Origin: Buttiauxella sp049686335
GTDB lineage: Bacteria; Pseudomonadota; Gammaproteobacteria; Enterobacterales; Enterobacteriaceae
Length of the DNA stretch: 64,000 bases
Assembly (NCBI RefSeq): GCF_049686335.1
Contig: NZ_JBAVHX010000015.1
Coordinates: 124,001 to 188,000 of the forward strand
Direction: 5' to 3'
The notes under the pieces are model-generated. The model did no database searches. It was not told where the DNA came from and worked only from the letters and a program-made list of their open reading frames with translations. Positions 25,911 through 34,814 of the stretch are shown here, piece after piece. The position numbers and the translations under genes were made by a program. Within the stretch, counting starts at the first letter, position 1. Each line of letters begins with the position of its first letter.

Positions 25911-26804
25911 ATGTCGCACATAAATTACAATCACCTTTACTACTTCTGGCATGTTTGCAAAGAAGGGTCGGTTGTTGGTGCCGCTGAAGCACTTTACTTA
26001 ACGCCGCAAACTATCACGGGCCAGATCAAAGCATTAGAAGAGCGTCTGCAAGGTAAACTCTTCCGTCGCCAGGGGCGTGGTCTGGTACCTTCTGAATTGG
26101 GCCAACTGGTTTTCCGCTATGCGGATCGCATGTTTACTTTAAGCCAGGAAATGCTGGATATCGTCAACTATCGCAAAGAGTCCAGTTTGCTGTTTGATGT
26201 CGGTATCGCGGACGCATTGTCTAAACGCCTGGTCAGCGGCGTACTCGATGCGGCAGTCGTTGAAGATGAACAAATCCACCTGCGCTGTTTTGAGTCGACT
26301 CACGAAATGTTGCTCGAACAATTGAGCCAACACAAACTGGACATGATCATCTCCGATTGCCCCATTGACTCGACACAGCAAGAAGGGTTGTTCTCGGTGA
26401 AAATCGGCGAGTGTGGCATTAGCTTCTGGTCTCAGAATCCAGTGCCAGATTTGCCTTTCCCGGCATGCCTTGAAACCCGACGTTTGTTGATTCCTGGCCG
26501 TCGCTCGATGCTTGGGCGCAAAATTCTCAACTGGATACACACTCAGGGATTGAACGTTGAGATCCTTGGGGAGTTTGATGATGCCGCGCTGATGAAAGCT
26601 TTTGGTGCAGCACACAATGCGATATTCGTCGCACCGACGCTCTACGGGCAGGACATCTATAATGATAAGAACATTGTTGAGATTGGGCGCATTGAGAACG
26701 TTATGGAAGAGTATCACGCGATTTTTGCAGAACGTATGATTCAGCATCCGGCTGTTCAGCGTGTATGTAACCGGGATTACTCGGCGTTGTTTAAAGAAGC
26801 TTAA
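25911..26804 (+). CDS. nhaR: LysR-type activator NhaR
   Basis: NhaR is a 297-residue LysR-family regulator that activates nhaA in response to sodium and, in E. coli, also osmC and pgaABCD. The winged helix-turn-helix lies at 5-65 (GSVVGAAEALYLTPQTITGQIKALEERL, with GRGLVPSELG). The C-terminal substrate-binding domain follows. It lies directly downstream of its main target nhaA and ends against a bidirectional terminator shared with rpsT. Confidence 0.95.
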   Translation: MSHINYNHLYYFWHVCKEGSVVGAAEALYLTPQTITGQIKALEERLQGKLFRRQGRGLVPSELGQLVFRYADRMFTLSQEMLDIVNYRKESSLLFDVGIADALSKRLVSGVLDAAVVEDEQIHLRCFESTHEMLLEQLSQHKLDMIISDCPIDSTQQEGLFSVKIGECGISFWSQNPVPDLPFPACLETRRLLIPGRRSMLGRKILNWIHTQGLNVEILGEFDDAALMKAFGAAHNAIFVAPTLYGQDIYNDKNIVEIGRIENVMEEYHAIFAERMIQHPAVQRVCNRDYSALFKEA

Positions 26805-26824
26805 TTCGACAAATTTCAGGTATA

Positions 26825-26850
26825 AAAAAACCGGCATAAGCCGGTTTTTT
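26825..26850. terminator. Bidirectional terminator between nhaR and rpsT
   Basis: AAAAAACCGGC (26825-26835) and GCCGGTTTTTT (26840-26850) with loop ATAA lie between convergent nhaR and rpsT. Confidence 0.9.
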
Positions 26851-26873
26851 TCAAGCTACCAACGAAGAGGCGA

Positions 26874-27137
26874 TTAAGCCAGTTTGTTGATCTGCGCTAC
26901 AAGGTTAGCCTTATGGCGCGCAGCTTTGTTTTTGTGGATCAGACCTTTGCTAGCCTGACGATCCACGATTGGTTGCATTTCGTTAAATGCTTTCTGTGCA
27001 GCAGCTTTGTCGCCAGTTTCAATCGCTGCGTATACTTTCTTGATGAAAGTACGCATCATAGAGCGACGGCTTGCGTTGTGCTTACGAGCCTTTTCAGACT
27101 GTACAGCACGTTTCTTAGCTGATTTGATATTAGCCAA
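26874..27137 (-). CDS. rpsT: 30S ribosomal protein S20
   Basis: S20 is an 87-residue, lysine-rich primary binding protein of 16S rRNA. The sequence MANIKSAKKRAVQSEKAR onward is practically that of E. coli. The initiation codon is TTG (complement of CAA at 27135-27137), preceded by GGGAG. E. coli rpsT also uses UUG, and this weak start is part of its translational autoregulation, so the feature appears conserved. Confidence 0.97.
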   Translation of the reverse strand: MANIKSAKKRAVQSEKARKHNASRRSMMRTFIKKVYAAIETGDKAAAQKAFNEMQPIVDRQASKGLIHKNKAARHKANLVAQINKLA

Positions 27138-27184
27138 GGTCCAACTCCCAAATATGATCTATGTGGACAATTCAAAGGCCGAGG

Positions 27185-27213
27185 AATATGCCCTCTTAGC
27201 CTTCTTTTGTCAA
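27185..27213 (-). promoter_or_regulatory. rpsT promoter
   Basis: On the minus strand TTGACA (complement of 27208-27213) and CATATT (complement of 27185-27190) are separated by exactly 17 bp, about 50 bp before the rpsT start. This is a strong sigma-70 promoter. The rest of the 326-bp gap 27138-27463 shows no supported gene; E. coli yaaY is not preserved as an open frame. Confidence 0.75.
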
Positions 27214-27463
27214 TGGATTTGTGCAAATAAGCGCCGTTAAATTTCCGGAGCTTGTTACGTTGTGATGGCGCGGATTCTACCAGCTTCACGGTCATGAATA
27301 CAGCTTTTCGCAACAAAAATCGTCCAGTGATGCGCATCCACATAGAAACCAGACGCCAGCGCGATGAAATCCTTAACGCTTTATGTCAAAGGGAACAATC
27401 GCCGGTTAACCTTCACCGTGGTAATTGATATAATCCGCCGATTTCCACTGTTTTGAGCCAGCC

Positions 27464-28396
27464 ATGAAGCTGATACGCGGCATACATAATCTACGCCAGA
27501 ACCACCACGGGTGTGTCCTCACCATTGGTAACTTCGATGGCGTTCATCGAGGCCACAAGTCCCTGTTAAAAGGGCTGTGCGCGCAAGGGCGCGCGCGCAA
27601 TCTGCCGGTGATGGTCATGATCTTTGAACCGCAACCGCTTGAGTTGTTCGCAGGCGATAAAGCACCCGCTCGCCTGACGCGACTGCGCGAAAAGCTTCGT
27701 TATCTGGCCGAATGTGGTGTGGATTACGTGCTGTGCGTGCGGTTCGATCGTCGCTTTGCAGCCTTTACTGCGCAAAACTTCGTCAGCGATCTGTTGGTCG
27801 ACCGCCTCGGGGTAAAATTTCTCGCGGTGGGGGATGATTTCCGCTTTGGTGCTGGTCGCCAGGGGGATTTCTTGTTATTACAGAAGGCTGGCCAGGAATA
27901 TGGCTTTGACGTCACCAGTACGCAAACTTTCTGCGAAGGTGGCGTGCGCATTAGCAGCACCGCGGTGCGTCAGGCTCTGGCAGAAGACGACTTAGCGTTG
28001 GCCGAGAGTTTACTGGGTCATCCTTTTAGCATCTCCGGGCGTGTTGTGCATGGTGATGAACTGGGAAGAACCATTGGTTTCCCAACGGCGAATTTACCGC
28101 TCCGTCGTCAAGTATCCCCAGTTAAAGGGGTATTTGCGGTAGAGGTCGCAGGCCCTGGCGACAAACTGCTGCCAGGTGTTGCCAACATTGGTACGCGCCC
28201 AACAGTGGCGGGTCTGCGCCAACAGTTAGAAGTCCATTTGCTGGACGTTGTAATGGACTTATATGGGCACCATATTGATGTGGTGCTACGTAAAAAAATA
28301 CGTAATGAACAACGGTTTGCTTCGCTTGATGAACTGAAAGCGCAAATCGCCAAAGATGTGGTAACCGCCCGCGAATATTTTGGGCCTAATACCTGA
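27464..28396 (+). CDS. ribF: Bifunctional riboflavin kinase / FAD synthetase
   Basis: RibF is a 310-residue enzyme that converts riboflavin to FMN and then FAD. The N-terminal adenylyltransferase domain has the HxGH-like TIGNFDGVHRGH (about 20-31) and RISSTAVRQAL (about 160-170). The C-terminal kinase domain has GRVVHGDELGRTIGFPTANL (about 190-209). It heads the conserved ribF-ileS-lspA-fkpB-ispH operon, with 28 bp before ileS. Confidence 0.97.
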   Translation: MKLIRGIHNLRQNHHGCVLTIGNFDGVHRGHKSLLKGLCAQGRARNLPVMVMIFEPQPLELFAGDKAPARLTRLREKLRYLAECGVDYVLCVRFDRRFAAFTAQNFVSDLLVDRLGVKFLAVGDDFRFGAGRQGDFLLLQKAGQEYGFDVTSTQTFCEGGVRISSTAVRQALAEDDLALAESLLGHPFSISGRVVHGDELGRTIGFPTANLPLRRQVSPVKGVFAVEVAGPGDKLLPGVANIGTRPTVAGLRQQLEVHLLDVVMDLYGHHIDVVLRKKIRNEQRFASLDELKAQIAKDVVTAREYFGPNT

Positions 28397-28424
28397 GCAA
28401 GCTAACTACGGAACCGAGAATCTA

Positions 28425-31241
28425 ATGAGTGACTTTAAATCTACCCTGAATTTACCGGAAACAGGGTTCCCGATGCGTGGCGATCTCGCTAAACGTGAAC
28501 CGGGCATGCTGGCTCGCTGGAATGATGATGACCTGTACGGCATCATCCGTAATGCAAAGAAAGGCAAAAAATCCTTCATTCTGCATGATGGCCCTCCATA
28601 CGCGAACGGCAACATTCACATTGGTCACTCAGTAAACAAGATTCTGAAAGACATTATCGTGAAGTCCAAAGGGCTGAGCGGTTTTGACTCCCCGTATGTT
28701 CCAGGTTGGGACTGCCACGGTCTGCCTATCGAGCTGAAAGTAGAACAACTCATCGGCAAGCCAGGCGAGAAAGTTTCTGCGGCTGAGTTCCGTGCTGCGT
28801 GCCGCAAATATGCTGCAGAGCAGGTTGATGGGCAGCGTGCTGACTTCATCCGTTTGGGTGTGTTGGGTGACTGGTCACGTCCATACCTGACTATGGATTT
28901 CAAAACCGAAGCGAACATCATTCGTGCGCTGGGTAAAATCGTTGGTAACGGCCACCTGCATAAAGGGGCTAAACCGGTTCACTGGTGTGTCGACTGTCGT
29001 TCAGCGCTGGCTGAAGCAGAAGTTGAGTACTACGACAAAACTTCTCCATCTATCTTCGTCAGCTTCCAGGCTGTTGATGCTGACGCGGTGAAAGCTAAGT
29101 TTGGCGCAACCCAAGTTGATGGCCCAGTTTCGATGGTTATCTGGACCACGACTCCGTGGACTCTTCCAGCTAACCGCGCGGTTTCTCTGAATGCAGAATT
29201 CGACTACGTGCTGGTGCAGGTGGATGGTCAGGCGCTGATCGTCGCCAAAGACTTGCTCGAAGGCGTAATGAAAAGTGCAGGTATCACCGAGTGGACAGTG
29301 CTTGGCGAAACCAAAGGCGCTGACCTGGAATTGACTCGCTACAAACACCCATTCTTAGATTTCGACGTGCCAGCTATTCTGGGTGAGCATGTAACCCTTG
29401 AAGCCGGTACCGGTGCGGTTCACACCGCTGGCGGCCACGGCCCCGATGACTACGTCATCAGCCAGAAATACAATCTTGAAATCGCTAACCCAGTTGGCCC
29501 GGATGGGTGCTATCTGCCTGGTACTTACGAAGGTCTGGACGGCGTTCAGGTGTTCAAAGCGAACGACCTTATCGTCAATATCCTGCGTGACAAAGGCGTT
29601 CTGCTGCACGTTGAAAAACTGCTGCACAGCTACCCGCATTGCTGGCGCCACAAAACGCCAATCATCTTCCGTGCCACACCTCAGTGGTTCATCAGCATGG
29701 ATCAAAAAGGCCTGCGCGCCCAGTCTCTGAAAGAGATCAAAGGCGTGCAGTGGATCCCAGACTGGGGCCAGGCGCGTATCGAATCGATGGTGGCGAACCG
29801 CCCGGACTGGTGTATCTCTCGCCAGCGTACCTGGGGCGTGCCAATGTCCATGTTCGTACACAAAGACACAGAAGAGCTGCACCCGCGCACGCTGGAGTTG
29901 ATGGAAGAAGTCGCCAAACGTGTTGAGCAAGATGGTATTCAAGCGTGGTGGGATCTCGACCCGCGCGACATCCTGGGTGACGACGCTGATAACTACACCA
30001 AAGTGCCAGACACTTTAGACGTGTGGTTCGACTCCGGTTCAACGCATTCATCTGTGGTTGATGTGCGTCCTGAATTCAGCGGCCACGCGGCAGACATGTA
30101 TCTGGAAGGTTCGGATCAGCATCGCGGTTGGTTCATGTCTTCACTGATGATTTCGACAGCAATGAAAGGCAAAGCGCCTTACCGCCAGGTACTGACTCAC
30201 GGTTTCACCGTTGATGGTCAGGGCCGCAAAATGTCCAAATCCATTGGTAACACCGTTTCTCCGCAAGATGTGATGAACAAACTGGGCGCTGATATTCTGC
30301 GTCTGTGGGTGGCATCGACCGATTACACCGGTGAAATGGCGGTTTCTGACGAAATCCTGAAACGTGCTGCTGACGCTTATCGTCGTATCCGTAACACCGC
30401 CCGTTTCCTGCTGGCAAACCTCAACGGTTTCAACCCAGAAACTGACATGGTGAAACCAGAAGAGATGGTGAAACTGGATCGCTGGGCAGTAGGCTGTGCG
30501 CAAGAAGCCCAGGCCGATATCCTTGCGGCATACGAAAACTACGATTTCCACGAAGTGGTGCAACGCCTGATGCGTTTCTGCTCCATCGAAATGGGCTCGT
30601 TCTATCTCGACATCATCAAAGATCGCCAGTACACCGCGAAATCTGACAGCGTTGCACGTCGCAGCTGCCAGACTGCGTTGTTCCATATCGCAGAAGCGCT
30701 GGTTCGCTGGATGGCTCCGATCATGTCCTTCACCGCTGACGAAATCTGGGCTTACCTGCCAGGTGACCGTGAGAAATATGTCTTCACGGGCGAATGGTAT
30801 GAAGGTTTGTTCGGCCTGGCTGATAGCGAAACGATGAACAATGATTACTGGGACACGCTGTTAACCGTGCGTGGCGAAGTGAACAAAGTTATCGAACAAG
30901 CGCGTGCTGACAAGCGTGTGGGCGGTTCACTGGAAGCGGCAGTTACTTTGTACGCTGACAGCGAACTGGCAGCGAAGCTCAACAGCCTGGGCGAGGAATT
31001 GCGATTTGTCCTGTTGACCTCAGGTGCCGAAGTTACCGATTATGCGCAGGCAACTGAAGACGCGCAGCAAAGCGAAATCCTTAAAGGGTTGAAAGTGGCG
31101 CTGCGTAAAGCTGACGGTGACAAGTGCCCGCGTTGCTGGCATTACACCACCGACGTCGGCCAGGTAGCGGAACACGCAGAAATCTGTGGCCGCTGTGTAA
31201 CTAACGTAGCCGGTGACGGCGAAAAGCGTAAATTTGCCTGA
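28425..31241 (+). CDS. ileS: Isoleucyl-tRNA synthetase
   Basis: IleS is a 938-residue class I aminoacyl-tRNA synthetase. HIGH lies at 65-68 (NGNIHIGHSV) and KMSKS at about 602-606 (GRKMSKSIGN). Between them are the CP1 editing region (WTTTPWTLPANRA) and the WCISRQRTWG motif. The C-terminal zinc finger has CPRC and CGRC pairs. Start 28425 (MSDFKSTLNL) gives exactly the E. coli length; an in-frame ATG 45 bases upstream lies inside ribF and is not conserved. The stop overlaps lspA by one base (TGATG). Confidence 0.98.
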   Translation: MSDFKSTLNLPETGFPMRGDLAKREPGMLARWNDDDLYGIIRNAKKGKKSFILHDGPPYANGNIHIGHSVNKILKDIIVKSKGLSGFDSPYVPGWDCHGLPIELKVEQLIGKPGEKVSAAEFRAACRKYAAEQVDGQRADFIRLGVLGDWSRPYLTMDFKTEANIIRALGKIVGNGHLHKGAKPVHWCVDCRSALAEAEVEYYDKTSPSIFVSFQAVDADAVKAKFGATQVDGPVSMVIWTTTPWTLPANRAVSLNAEFDYVLVQVDGQALIVAKDLLEGVMKSAGITEWTVLGETKGADLELTRYKHPFLDFDVPAILGEHVTLEAGTGAVHTAGGHGPDDYVISQKYNLEIANPVGPDGCYLPGTYEGLDGVQVFKANDLIVNILRDKGVLLHVEKLLHSYPHCWRHKTPIIFRATPQWFISMDQKGLRAQSLKEIKGVQWIPDWGQARIESMVANRPDWCISRQRTWGVPMSMFVHKDTEELHPRTLELMEEVAKRVEQDGIQAWWDLDPRDILGDDADNYTKVPDTLDVWFDSGSTHSSVVDVRPEFSGHAADMYLEGSDQHRGWFMSSLMISTAMKGKAPYRQVLTHGFTVDGQGRKMSKSIGNTVSPQDVMNKLGADILRLWVASTDYTGEMAVSDEILKRAADAYRRIRNTARFLLANLNGFNPETDMVKPEEMVKLDRWAVGCAQEAQADILAAYENYDFHEVVQRLMRFCSIEMGSFYLDIIKDRQYTAKSDSVARRSCQTALFHIAEALVRWMAPIMSFTADEIWAYLPGDREKYVFTGEWYEGLFGLADSETMNNDYWDTLLTVRGEVNKVIEQARADKRVGGSLEAAVTLYADSELAAKLNSLGEELRFVLLTSGAEVTDYAQATEDAQQSEILKGLKVALRKADGDKCPRCWHYTTDVGQVAEHAEICGRCVTNVAGDGEKRKFA

Positions 31242-31747
31242 TGAGTAAATCGATTAGTTCGACTGGTTTGCGCTGGCTGTGGCTGGTGGTCGTAGTCCTG
31301 ATTGTCGATCTGGGCAGCAAATACCTGATCCTCCAGCATTTCATGCTGGGGGACACCGTATCGCTGTTCCCATCGCTGAATCTGCATTACGCCCGTAACT
31401 ATGGTGCTGCGTTCAGTTTCCTTGCGGATAAAGGCGGTTGGCAGCGCTGGTTCTTTGCGGGTATTGCCATCGGTATTTGCGTGATTCTGGCAGTGCTGAT
31501 GTACCGTTCCAAAGCGACACAGAAACTGCATAACATCGCCTATGCTTTAATTATCGGCGGTGCACTTGGCAATTTGTTTGATCGCTTGTGGCACGGTTTT
31601 GTCGTCGACATGATCGATTTTTATGTCGGTGACTGGCACTTCGCCACGTTTAATTTGGCCGATACGGCAATCTGTATCGGTGCGGCGCTGATTGTTCTGG
31701 AGGGGTTCTTTGTCTCCTCCGACAAGCCCGTAAAGCAAAAAGGGTAA
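31241..31747 (+). CDS. lspA: Lipoprotein signal peptidase II
   Basis: LspA is a 168-residue inner-membrane aspartyl protease that cleaves prolipoprotein signal peptides before the lipidated Cys. Four TMs are visible. Catalytic motifs are NYGAAFSFLAD (about 53-63), GGALGNLFDRLWHGFVVDMIDF (D at about 114-124) and FNLADTAICIGA (D at about 140). It is translationally coupled to ileS and lies 3 bp before fkpB. Confidence 0.97.
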   Translation: MSKSISSTGLRWLWLVVVVLIVDLGSKYLILQHFMLGDTVSLFPSLNLHYARNYGAAFSFLADKGGWQRWFFAGIAIGICVILAVLMYRSKATQKLHNIAYALIIGGALGNLFDRLWHGFVVDMIDFYVGDWHFATFNLADTAICIGAALIVLEGFFVSSDKPVKQKG

Positions 31748-31750
31748 TCC

Positions 31751-32221
31751 ATGGCTGAGTCTATCCAGGCCAATAGCAGAGTTTTGGTGCATTTCACGCT
31801 GAAACTTGAAGATGGTTCCACTGCCGAGTCGACCCGCAATAATGGCAAACCGGCACTCTTCACGCTGGGCGACGACACACTGTCGCCAGGCATGGAAGAC
31901 CAGCTTGTCGGTTTGAAAGCAGGGGACAAGAAAGCATTCTCTCTGGCACCTGAGTCGGCGTTTGGTATTCCAAGCCCTGACATGATCCAGTATTTCTCGC
32001 GTCGTGAGTTTATTGACGCGGGCGAGCCGGTGCCGGGTGCAATTATGTTGTTCACCGCAATGGATGGCAGCGAGATGCCAGGTGTAGTGCGTGAGGTTAA
32101 CGGCGATTCCATCACTGTTGATTTTAATCACCCACTTGCCGGGCAAACCATTCATTTTGATATCGAAGTGCTGGAAATTGACCCGGTACTGGAGGCGTTG
32201 AATGCAGATCCTGTTGGCTAA
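31751..32221 (+). CDS. fkpB: FKBP-type peptidyl-prolyl isomerase (SlpA), C-terminally extended
   Basis: FkpB is a 156-residue SlyD-like isomerase and chaperone. The FKBP part (about 1-70 and 130-149) encloses an insert-in-flap domain (about 70-125, with FGIPSPDMIQYFSRREF and IMLFTAMDGSEMPG). E. coli FkpB ends at ...VLEIDPALEA (149 residues). Here the reading frame continues for seven more codons (LNADPVG) and overlaps the start of ispH by 20 bases, so the stop lies inside ispH. Confidence 0.94.
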   Translation: MAESIQANSRVLVHFTLKLEDGSTAESTRNNGKPALFTLGDDTLSPGMEDQLVGLKAGDKKAFSLAPESAFGIPSPDMIQYFSRREFIDAGEPVPGAIMLFTAMDGSEMPGVVREVNGDSITVDFNHPLAGQTIHFDIEVLEIDPVLEALNADPVG

Positions 32222-33152
32222 CCCACGCGGTTTTTGTGCCGGGGTAGACCGCGCTATCAGCATTGTTGAAAACGCGCTGGCCATTTACGGTGCGCCGATT
32301 TATGTCCGTCACGAAGTGGTGCATAACCGCTACGTGGTCGACAGCTTGCGTGAACGTGGGGCTATTTTCATCGAGCAGATCAGTGAAGTGCCAGATGGCG
32401 CAATCCTAATTTTCTCGGCGCACGGTGTTTCCCAGGCGGTACGTAGCGAAGCCAAAGGCCGTGATTTAACGGTGTTTGATGCAACCTGCCCGCTGGTCAC
32501 CAAAGTGCATATGGAAGTGGCTCGCGCCAGCCGTCGTGGTGAAGAGTCCATTCTGATTGGCCATGCCGGCCACCCGGAAGTGGAAGGCACCATGGGCCAG
32601 TACAACAACCCGAAAGGCGGAATGTACCTGGTCGAATCACCGGAAGATGTCAGTAAACTGGATGTGAAAAACGAAGCAAAGCTTTCGTTTATGACCCAGA
32701 CCACGCTCTCTGTGGATGACACTTCTGATGTGATTGACGCGCTGCGTAAACGCTTCCCGAAAATTATCGGCCCACGTAAAGACGACATTTGCTACGCCAC
32801 CACTAACCGTCAGGAAGCCGTACGTGCGTTAGCTGATGAAGCCGATGTAGTGCTGGTTGTTGGCTCGAAAAACTCCTCTAACTCTAATCGTCTTGCCGAA
32901 CTTGCGCAGCGTATGGGGAAAGCGGCGTATCTGATTGATGATGCGACCGATATTCAGGAAGAGTGGGTCAAAGGTGCCGCATGTGTGGGAGTCACCGCAG
33001 GAGCGTCCGCGCCAGATATTCTGGTGCAAAACGTTCTGGCACGTCTGCGTGATTTGGGCGGCAGTGAGGCCCGTGAGCTGACTGGCCGTGAAGAAAACAT
33101 CGTATTTGAAGTGCCGCGTGAACTACGACTGGATGTGAAAGAAGTCGGGTAA
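32202..33152 (+). CDS. ispH: 4-hydroxy-3-methylbut-2-enyl diphosphate reductase
   Basis: IspH is the last enzyme of the MEP pathway; its iron-sulfur cluster reduces HMBPP to IPP and DMAPP. The three cluster cysteines are C12 (NPRGFCAGVDRA), one in DATCPLVTKVH (about 96) and one in DDICYATTNRQEA (about 197). The 316 residues equal the E. coli length. ATG at 32202 lies within the fkpB coding region; translation is probably coupled. An intrinsic terminator ends the operon. Confidence 0.97.
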   Translation: MQILLANPRGFCAGVDRAISIVENALAIYGAPIYVRHEVVHNRYVVDSLRERGAIFIEQISEVPDGAILIFSAHGVSQAVRSEAKGRDLTVFDATCPLVTKVHMEVARASRRGEESILIGHAGHPEVEGTMGQYNNPKGGMYLVESPEDVSKLDVKNEAKLSFMTQTTLSVDDTSDVIDALRKRFPKIIGPRKDDICYATTNRQEAVRALADEADVVLVVGSKNSSNSNRLAELAQRMGKAAYLIDDATDIQEEWVKGAACVGVTAGASAPDILVQNVLARLRDLGGSEARELTGREENIVFEVPRELRLDVKEVG

Positions 33153-33180
33153 CGCAACGCAAACAATTAGCGAAAATGAG

Positions 33181-33216
33181 AAAATGCCAGCCGGTTTACA
33201 TCGTCTGGCATTTTTT
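33181..33216 (+). terminator. Terminator of the ribF-ispH operon
   Basis: AAAATGCCAG (33181-33190) and CTGGCATTTT (33205-33214) form a 10-bp stem followed by a T-run. The rihC ribosome-binding site TGGAG follows at once. Confidence 0.85.
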
Positions 33217-33228
33217 TATGGAGTACGC

Positions 33229-34146
33229 ATGAGCAGAACCCCAATCATTCTCGATACCGATCCAGGTATTGACGATGCAGTCGCGATAGCCGCAGCCCTT
33301 TTTGCCCCACAGCTCGATTTGAAGCTTCTGACCACGGTGGCAGGGAACGTCAGTGTTGAGAAAACAACGCGTAATGCGCTGCAACTGATGCATTTCTGGC
33401 AGCAGGATATTCCTGTTGCACAAGGTGCCGCCACACCGTTAGTCCGTAAATTACGTGATGCCGCCTATGTTCACGGCGAGTCAGGCATGGAGGGCTATGC
33501 CTTTGTTGAACACCAACGTAAGCCATTGGATAAGCCTGCTTTCCAGGCTATCTATGACTGTTTAAACGCAAGTCCTGAGCCCATCACGCTGGTGGCAATT
33601 GGCCCTCTGACCAACATGGCTTTGCTGCTTACTCAGTACCCAGACTGCAAAGCGAAGATCAAACGTCTGGTGATCATGGGGGGATCCGCAGGGCGCGGTA
33701 ACTTCACGCCAAATGCTGAGTTTAATCTGGCCATCGATCCGGAAGCGGGGGCGCGAGTCTTTGAAAGCGGACTGGAGATAGTGATGTGCGGTCTCGACGT
33801 GACCAACCAGGCGATGCTCACTCCGGCGTATCTCGCAACCCTTCCTGAACTGAATCAAACCGGGAAAATGTTGCATGCGCTCTTTAGTCATTACCGGAGC
33901 GGCAGCATGACGACGGGCCTGAGAATGCATGATTTGTGCGCCATCGCCTGGCTTGTGAAGCCTGAACTGTTCCAGACGAAAGCGTGTTTTGTTGCGGTGG
34001 AAACCCACGGTGAATTTACCGCAGGCACCACAGCGGTGGATATCGAAGGGCGTTATCAGCGTGAACCTAACGCGCAAGTGGCGCTGGATTTAGACGTCGT
34101 CGGTTTCCAGCGCTGGGTCGCCGAGGTATTAGCGCTAGCGCCTTAA
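33229..34146 (+). CDS. rihC: Ribonucleoside hydrolase RihC
   Basis: RihC is a 305-residue nucleoside hydrolase of the IUNH family, splitting purine and pyrimidine ribonucleosides into base and ribose. The calcium-binding DTDPGIDDAVAIA lies at about 8-20, and MGGSAGRGNFTPNAEFN and MCGLDVTNQA follow. Start 33229 (MSRTPII) is chosen for its TGGAG site 5 bases upstream and the family length (304 in E. coli); the longer frame begins inside the terminator. It marks the left edge of the accessory carbohydrate region. Confidence 0.95.
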   Translation: MSRTPIILDTDPGIDDAVAIAAALFAPQLDLKLLTTVAGNVSVEKTTRNALQLMHFWQQDIPVAQGAATPLVRKLRDAAYVHGESGMEGYAFVEHQRKPLDKPAFQAIYDCLNASPEPITLVAIGPLTNMALLLTQYPDCKAKIKRLVIMGGSAGRGNFTPNAEFNLAIDPEAGARVFESGLEIVMCGLDVTNQAMLTPAYLATLPELNQTGKMLHALFSHYRSGSMTTGLRMHDLCAIAWLVKPELFQTKACFVAVETHGEFTAGTTAVDIEGRYQREPNAQVALDLDVVGFQRWVAEVLALAP

Positions 34147-34190
34147 ATATTTAACGCGACGCAGATCGAAGTTCTCCCGCCTGGACGTAG

Positions 34191-34206
34191 GGTTAATCGA
34201 TTAACC
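34191..34206 (+). promoter_or_regulatory. Operator O3 of module 1 (perfect 16-bp palindrome)
   Basis: GGTTAATCGATTAACC is a perfect palindrome of LacI-operator type. Near-identical copies lie at 40007-40022 and 40129-40144 next to a LacI-family gene. Here it sits 45 bp before the first cupin isomerase gene, just upstream of a possible -10 TATGCT (34210-34215), a position fit for repression. Confidence 0.82.
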
Positions 34207-34250
34207 TTGCTATGCTGATTAAGCAGTTCTCCTTGGGCCGGAGAAAAAAG

Positions 34251-34814
34251 ATGAAGATTCCTGTCAACATGCCACCGGGTGTGGCATTCCTGAACGGCCA
34301 TTTCACGGCCGAAAATATCATTACTAAAGTGACAAATAGCAGCTCTCTTGTGGGGGTGTTTCACGATGAGGCGTCCTGGCAAGCACTGCCATCTAATACG
34401 GTCATTTACCAGGTCGAAATGCTGTCGTCTGCGCAAGGGGAAGGTGAGCTTTTCGTCGGGACCACCCATTTGAATCCGGGGCGTGTCGGCGACGAGTTTT
34501 ATATGACACGTGGGCATTTCCATCAGCGACGTGAGCAAGGCGAGGTTTATTTTGGCTTGTGTGGTAACGGCTTGTTATTGCTGCAAAACGAGCAGGGCGA
34601 AGCGCATCTTGAACAAGTGTCGCCGGGTTCTGTCCACATCATTCCTGGATTTACTGCACACCGTCTTATAAACACCGGTACCGAAATCCTCTCAGCACTG
34701 GCTGTCTGGCCCTCGGTTGCCGGGCATGACTATGCCGCGCTGGAAAAAGGTTTTGCCATACGCGTCGTAGAACAAGACGGAAAAATTCAGGCAAAAGAGG
34801 TGCAAAATGGCTGA
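34251..34814 (+). CDS. Cupin-type glucose-6-phosphate isomerase family protein, copy 1
   Basis: The 187-residue product belongs to the archaeal-type (cupin) phosphoglucose isomerase family. The metal site is complete: H89 and H91 in TRGHFHQR, E98 in GEVYFGL, H137 in FTAHRLIN, with the same spacing as H88/H90/E97/H136 of Pyrococcus furiosus PGI. It should interconvert a hexose-6-phosphate and a ketose-6-phosphate in the cytoplasm. Start 34251 is preceded by GGAG; a longer frame has no RBS. It overlaps the next gene by 8 bases and is controlled by operator O3. Confidence 0.85.
   Translation: MKIPVNMPPGVAFLNGHFTAENIITKVTNSSSLVGVFHDEASWQALPSNTVIYQVEMLSSAQGEGELFVGTTHLNPGRVGDEFYMTRGHFHQRREQGEVYFGLCGNGLLLLQNEQGEAHLEQVSPGSVHIIPGFTAHRLINTGTEILSALAVWPSVAGHDYAALEKGFAIRVVEQDGKIQAKEVQNG

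Noticed and set aside
27138..27463. Possible yaaY homologue between rpsT and ribF
   Set aside because: Some DNA similarity to the E. coli region remains, but there is no open frame like YaaY; only a short 40-codon frame from 27294, unsupported.
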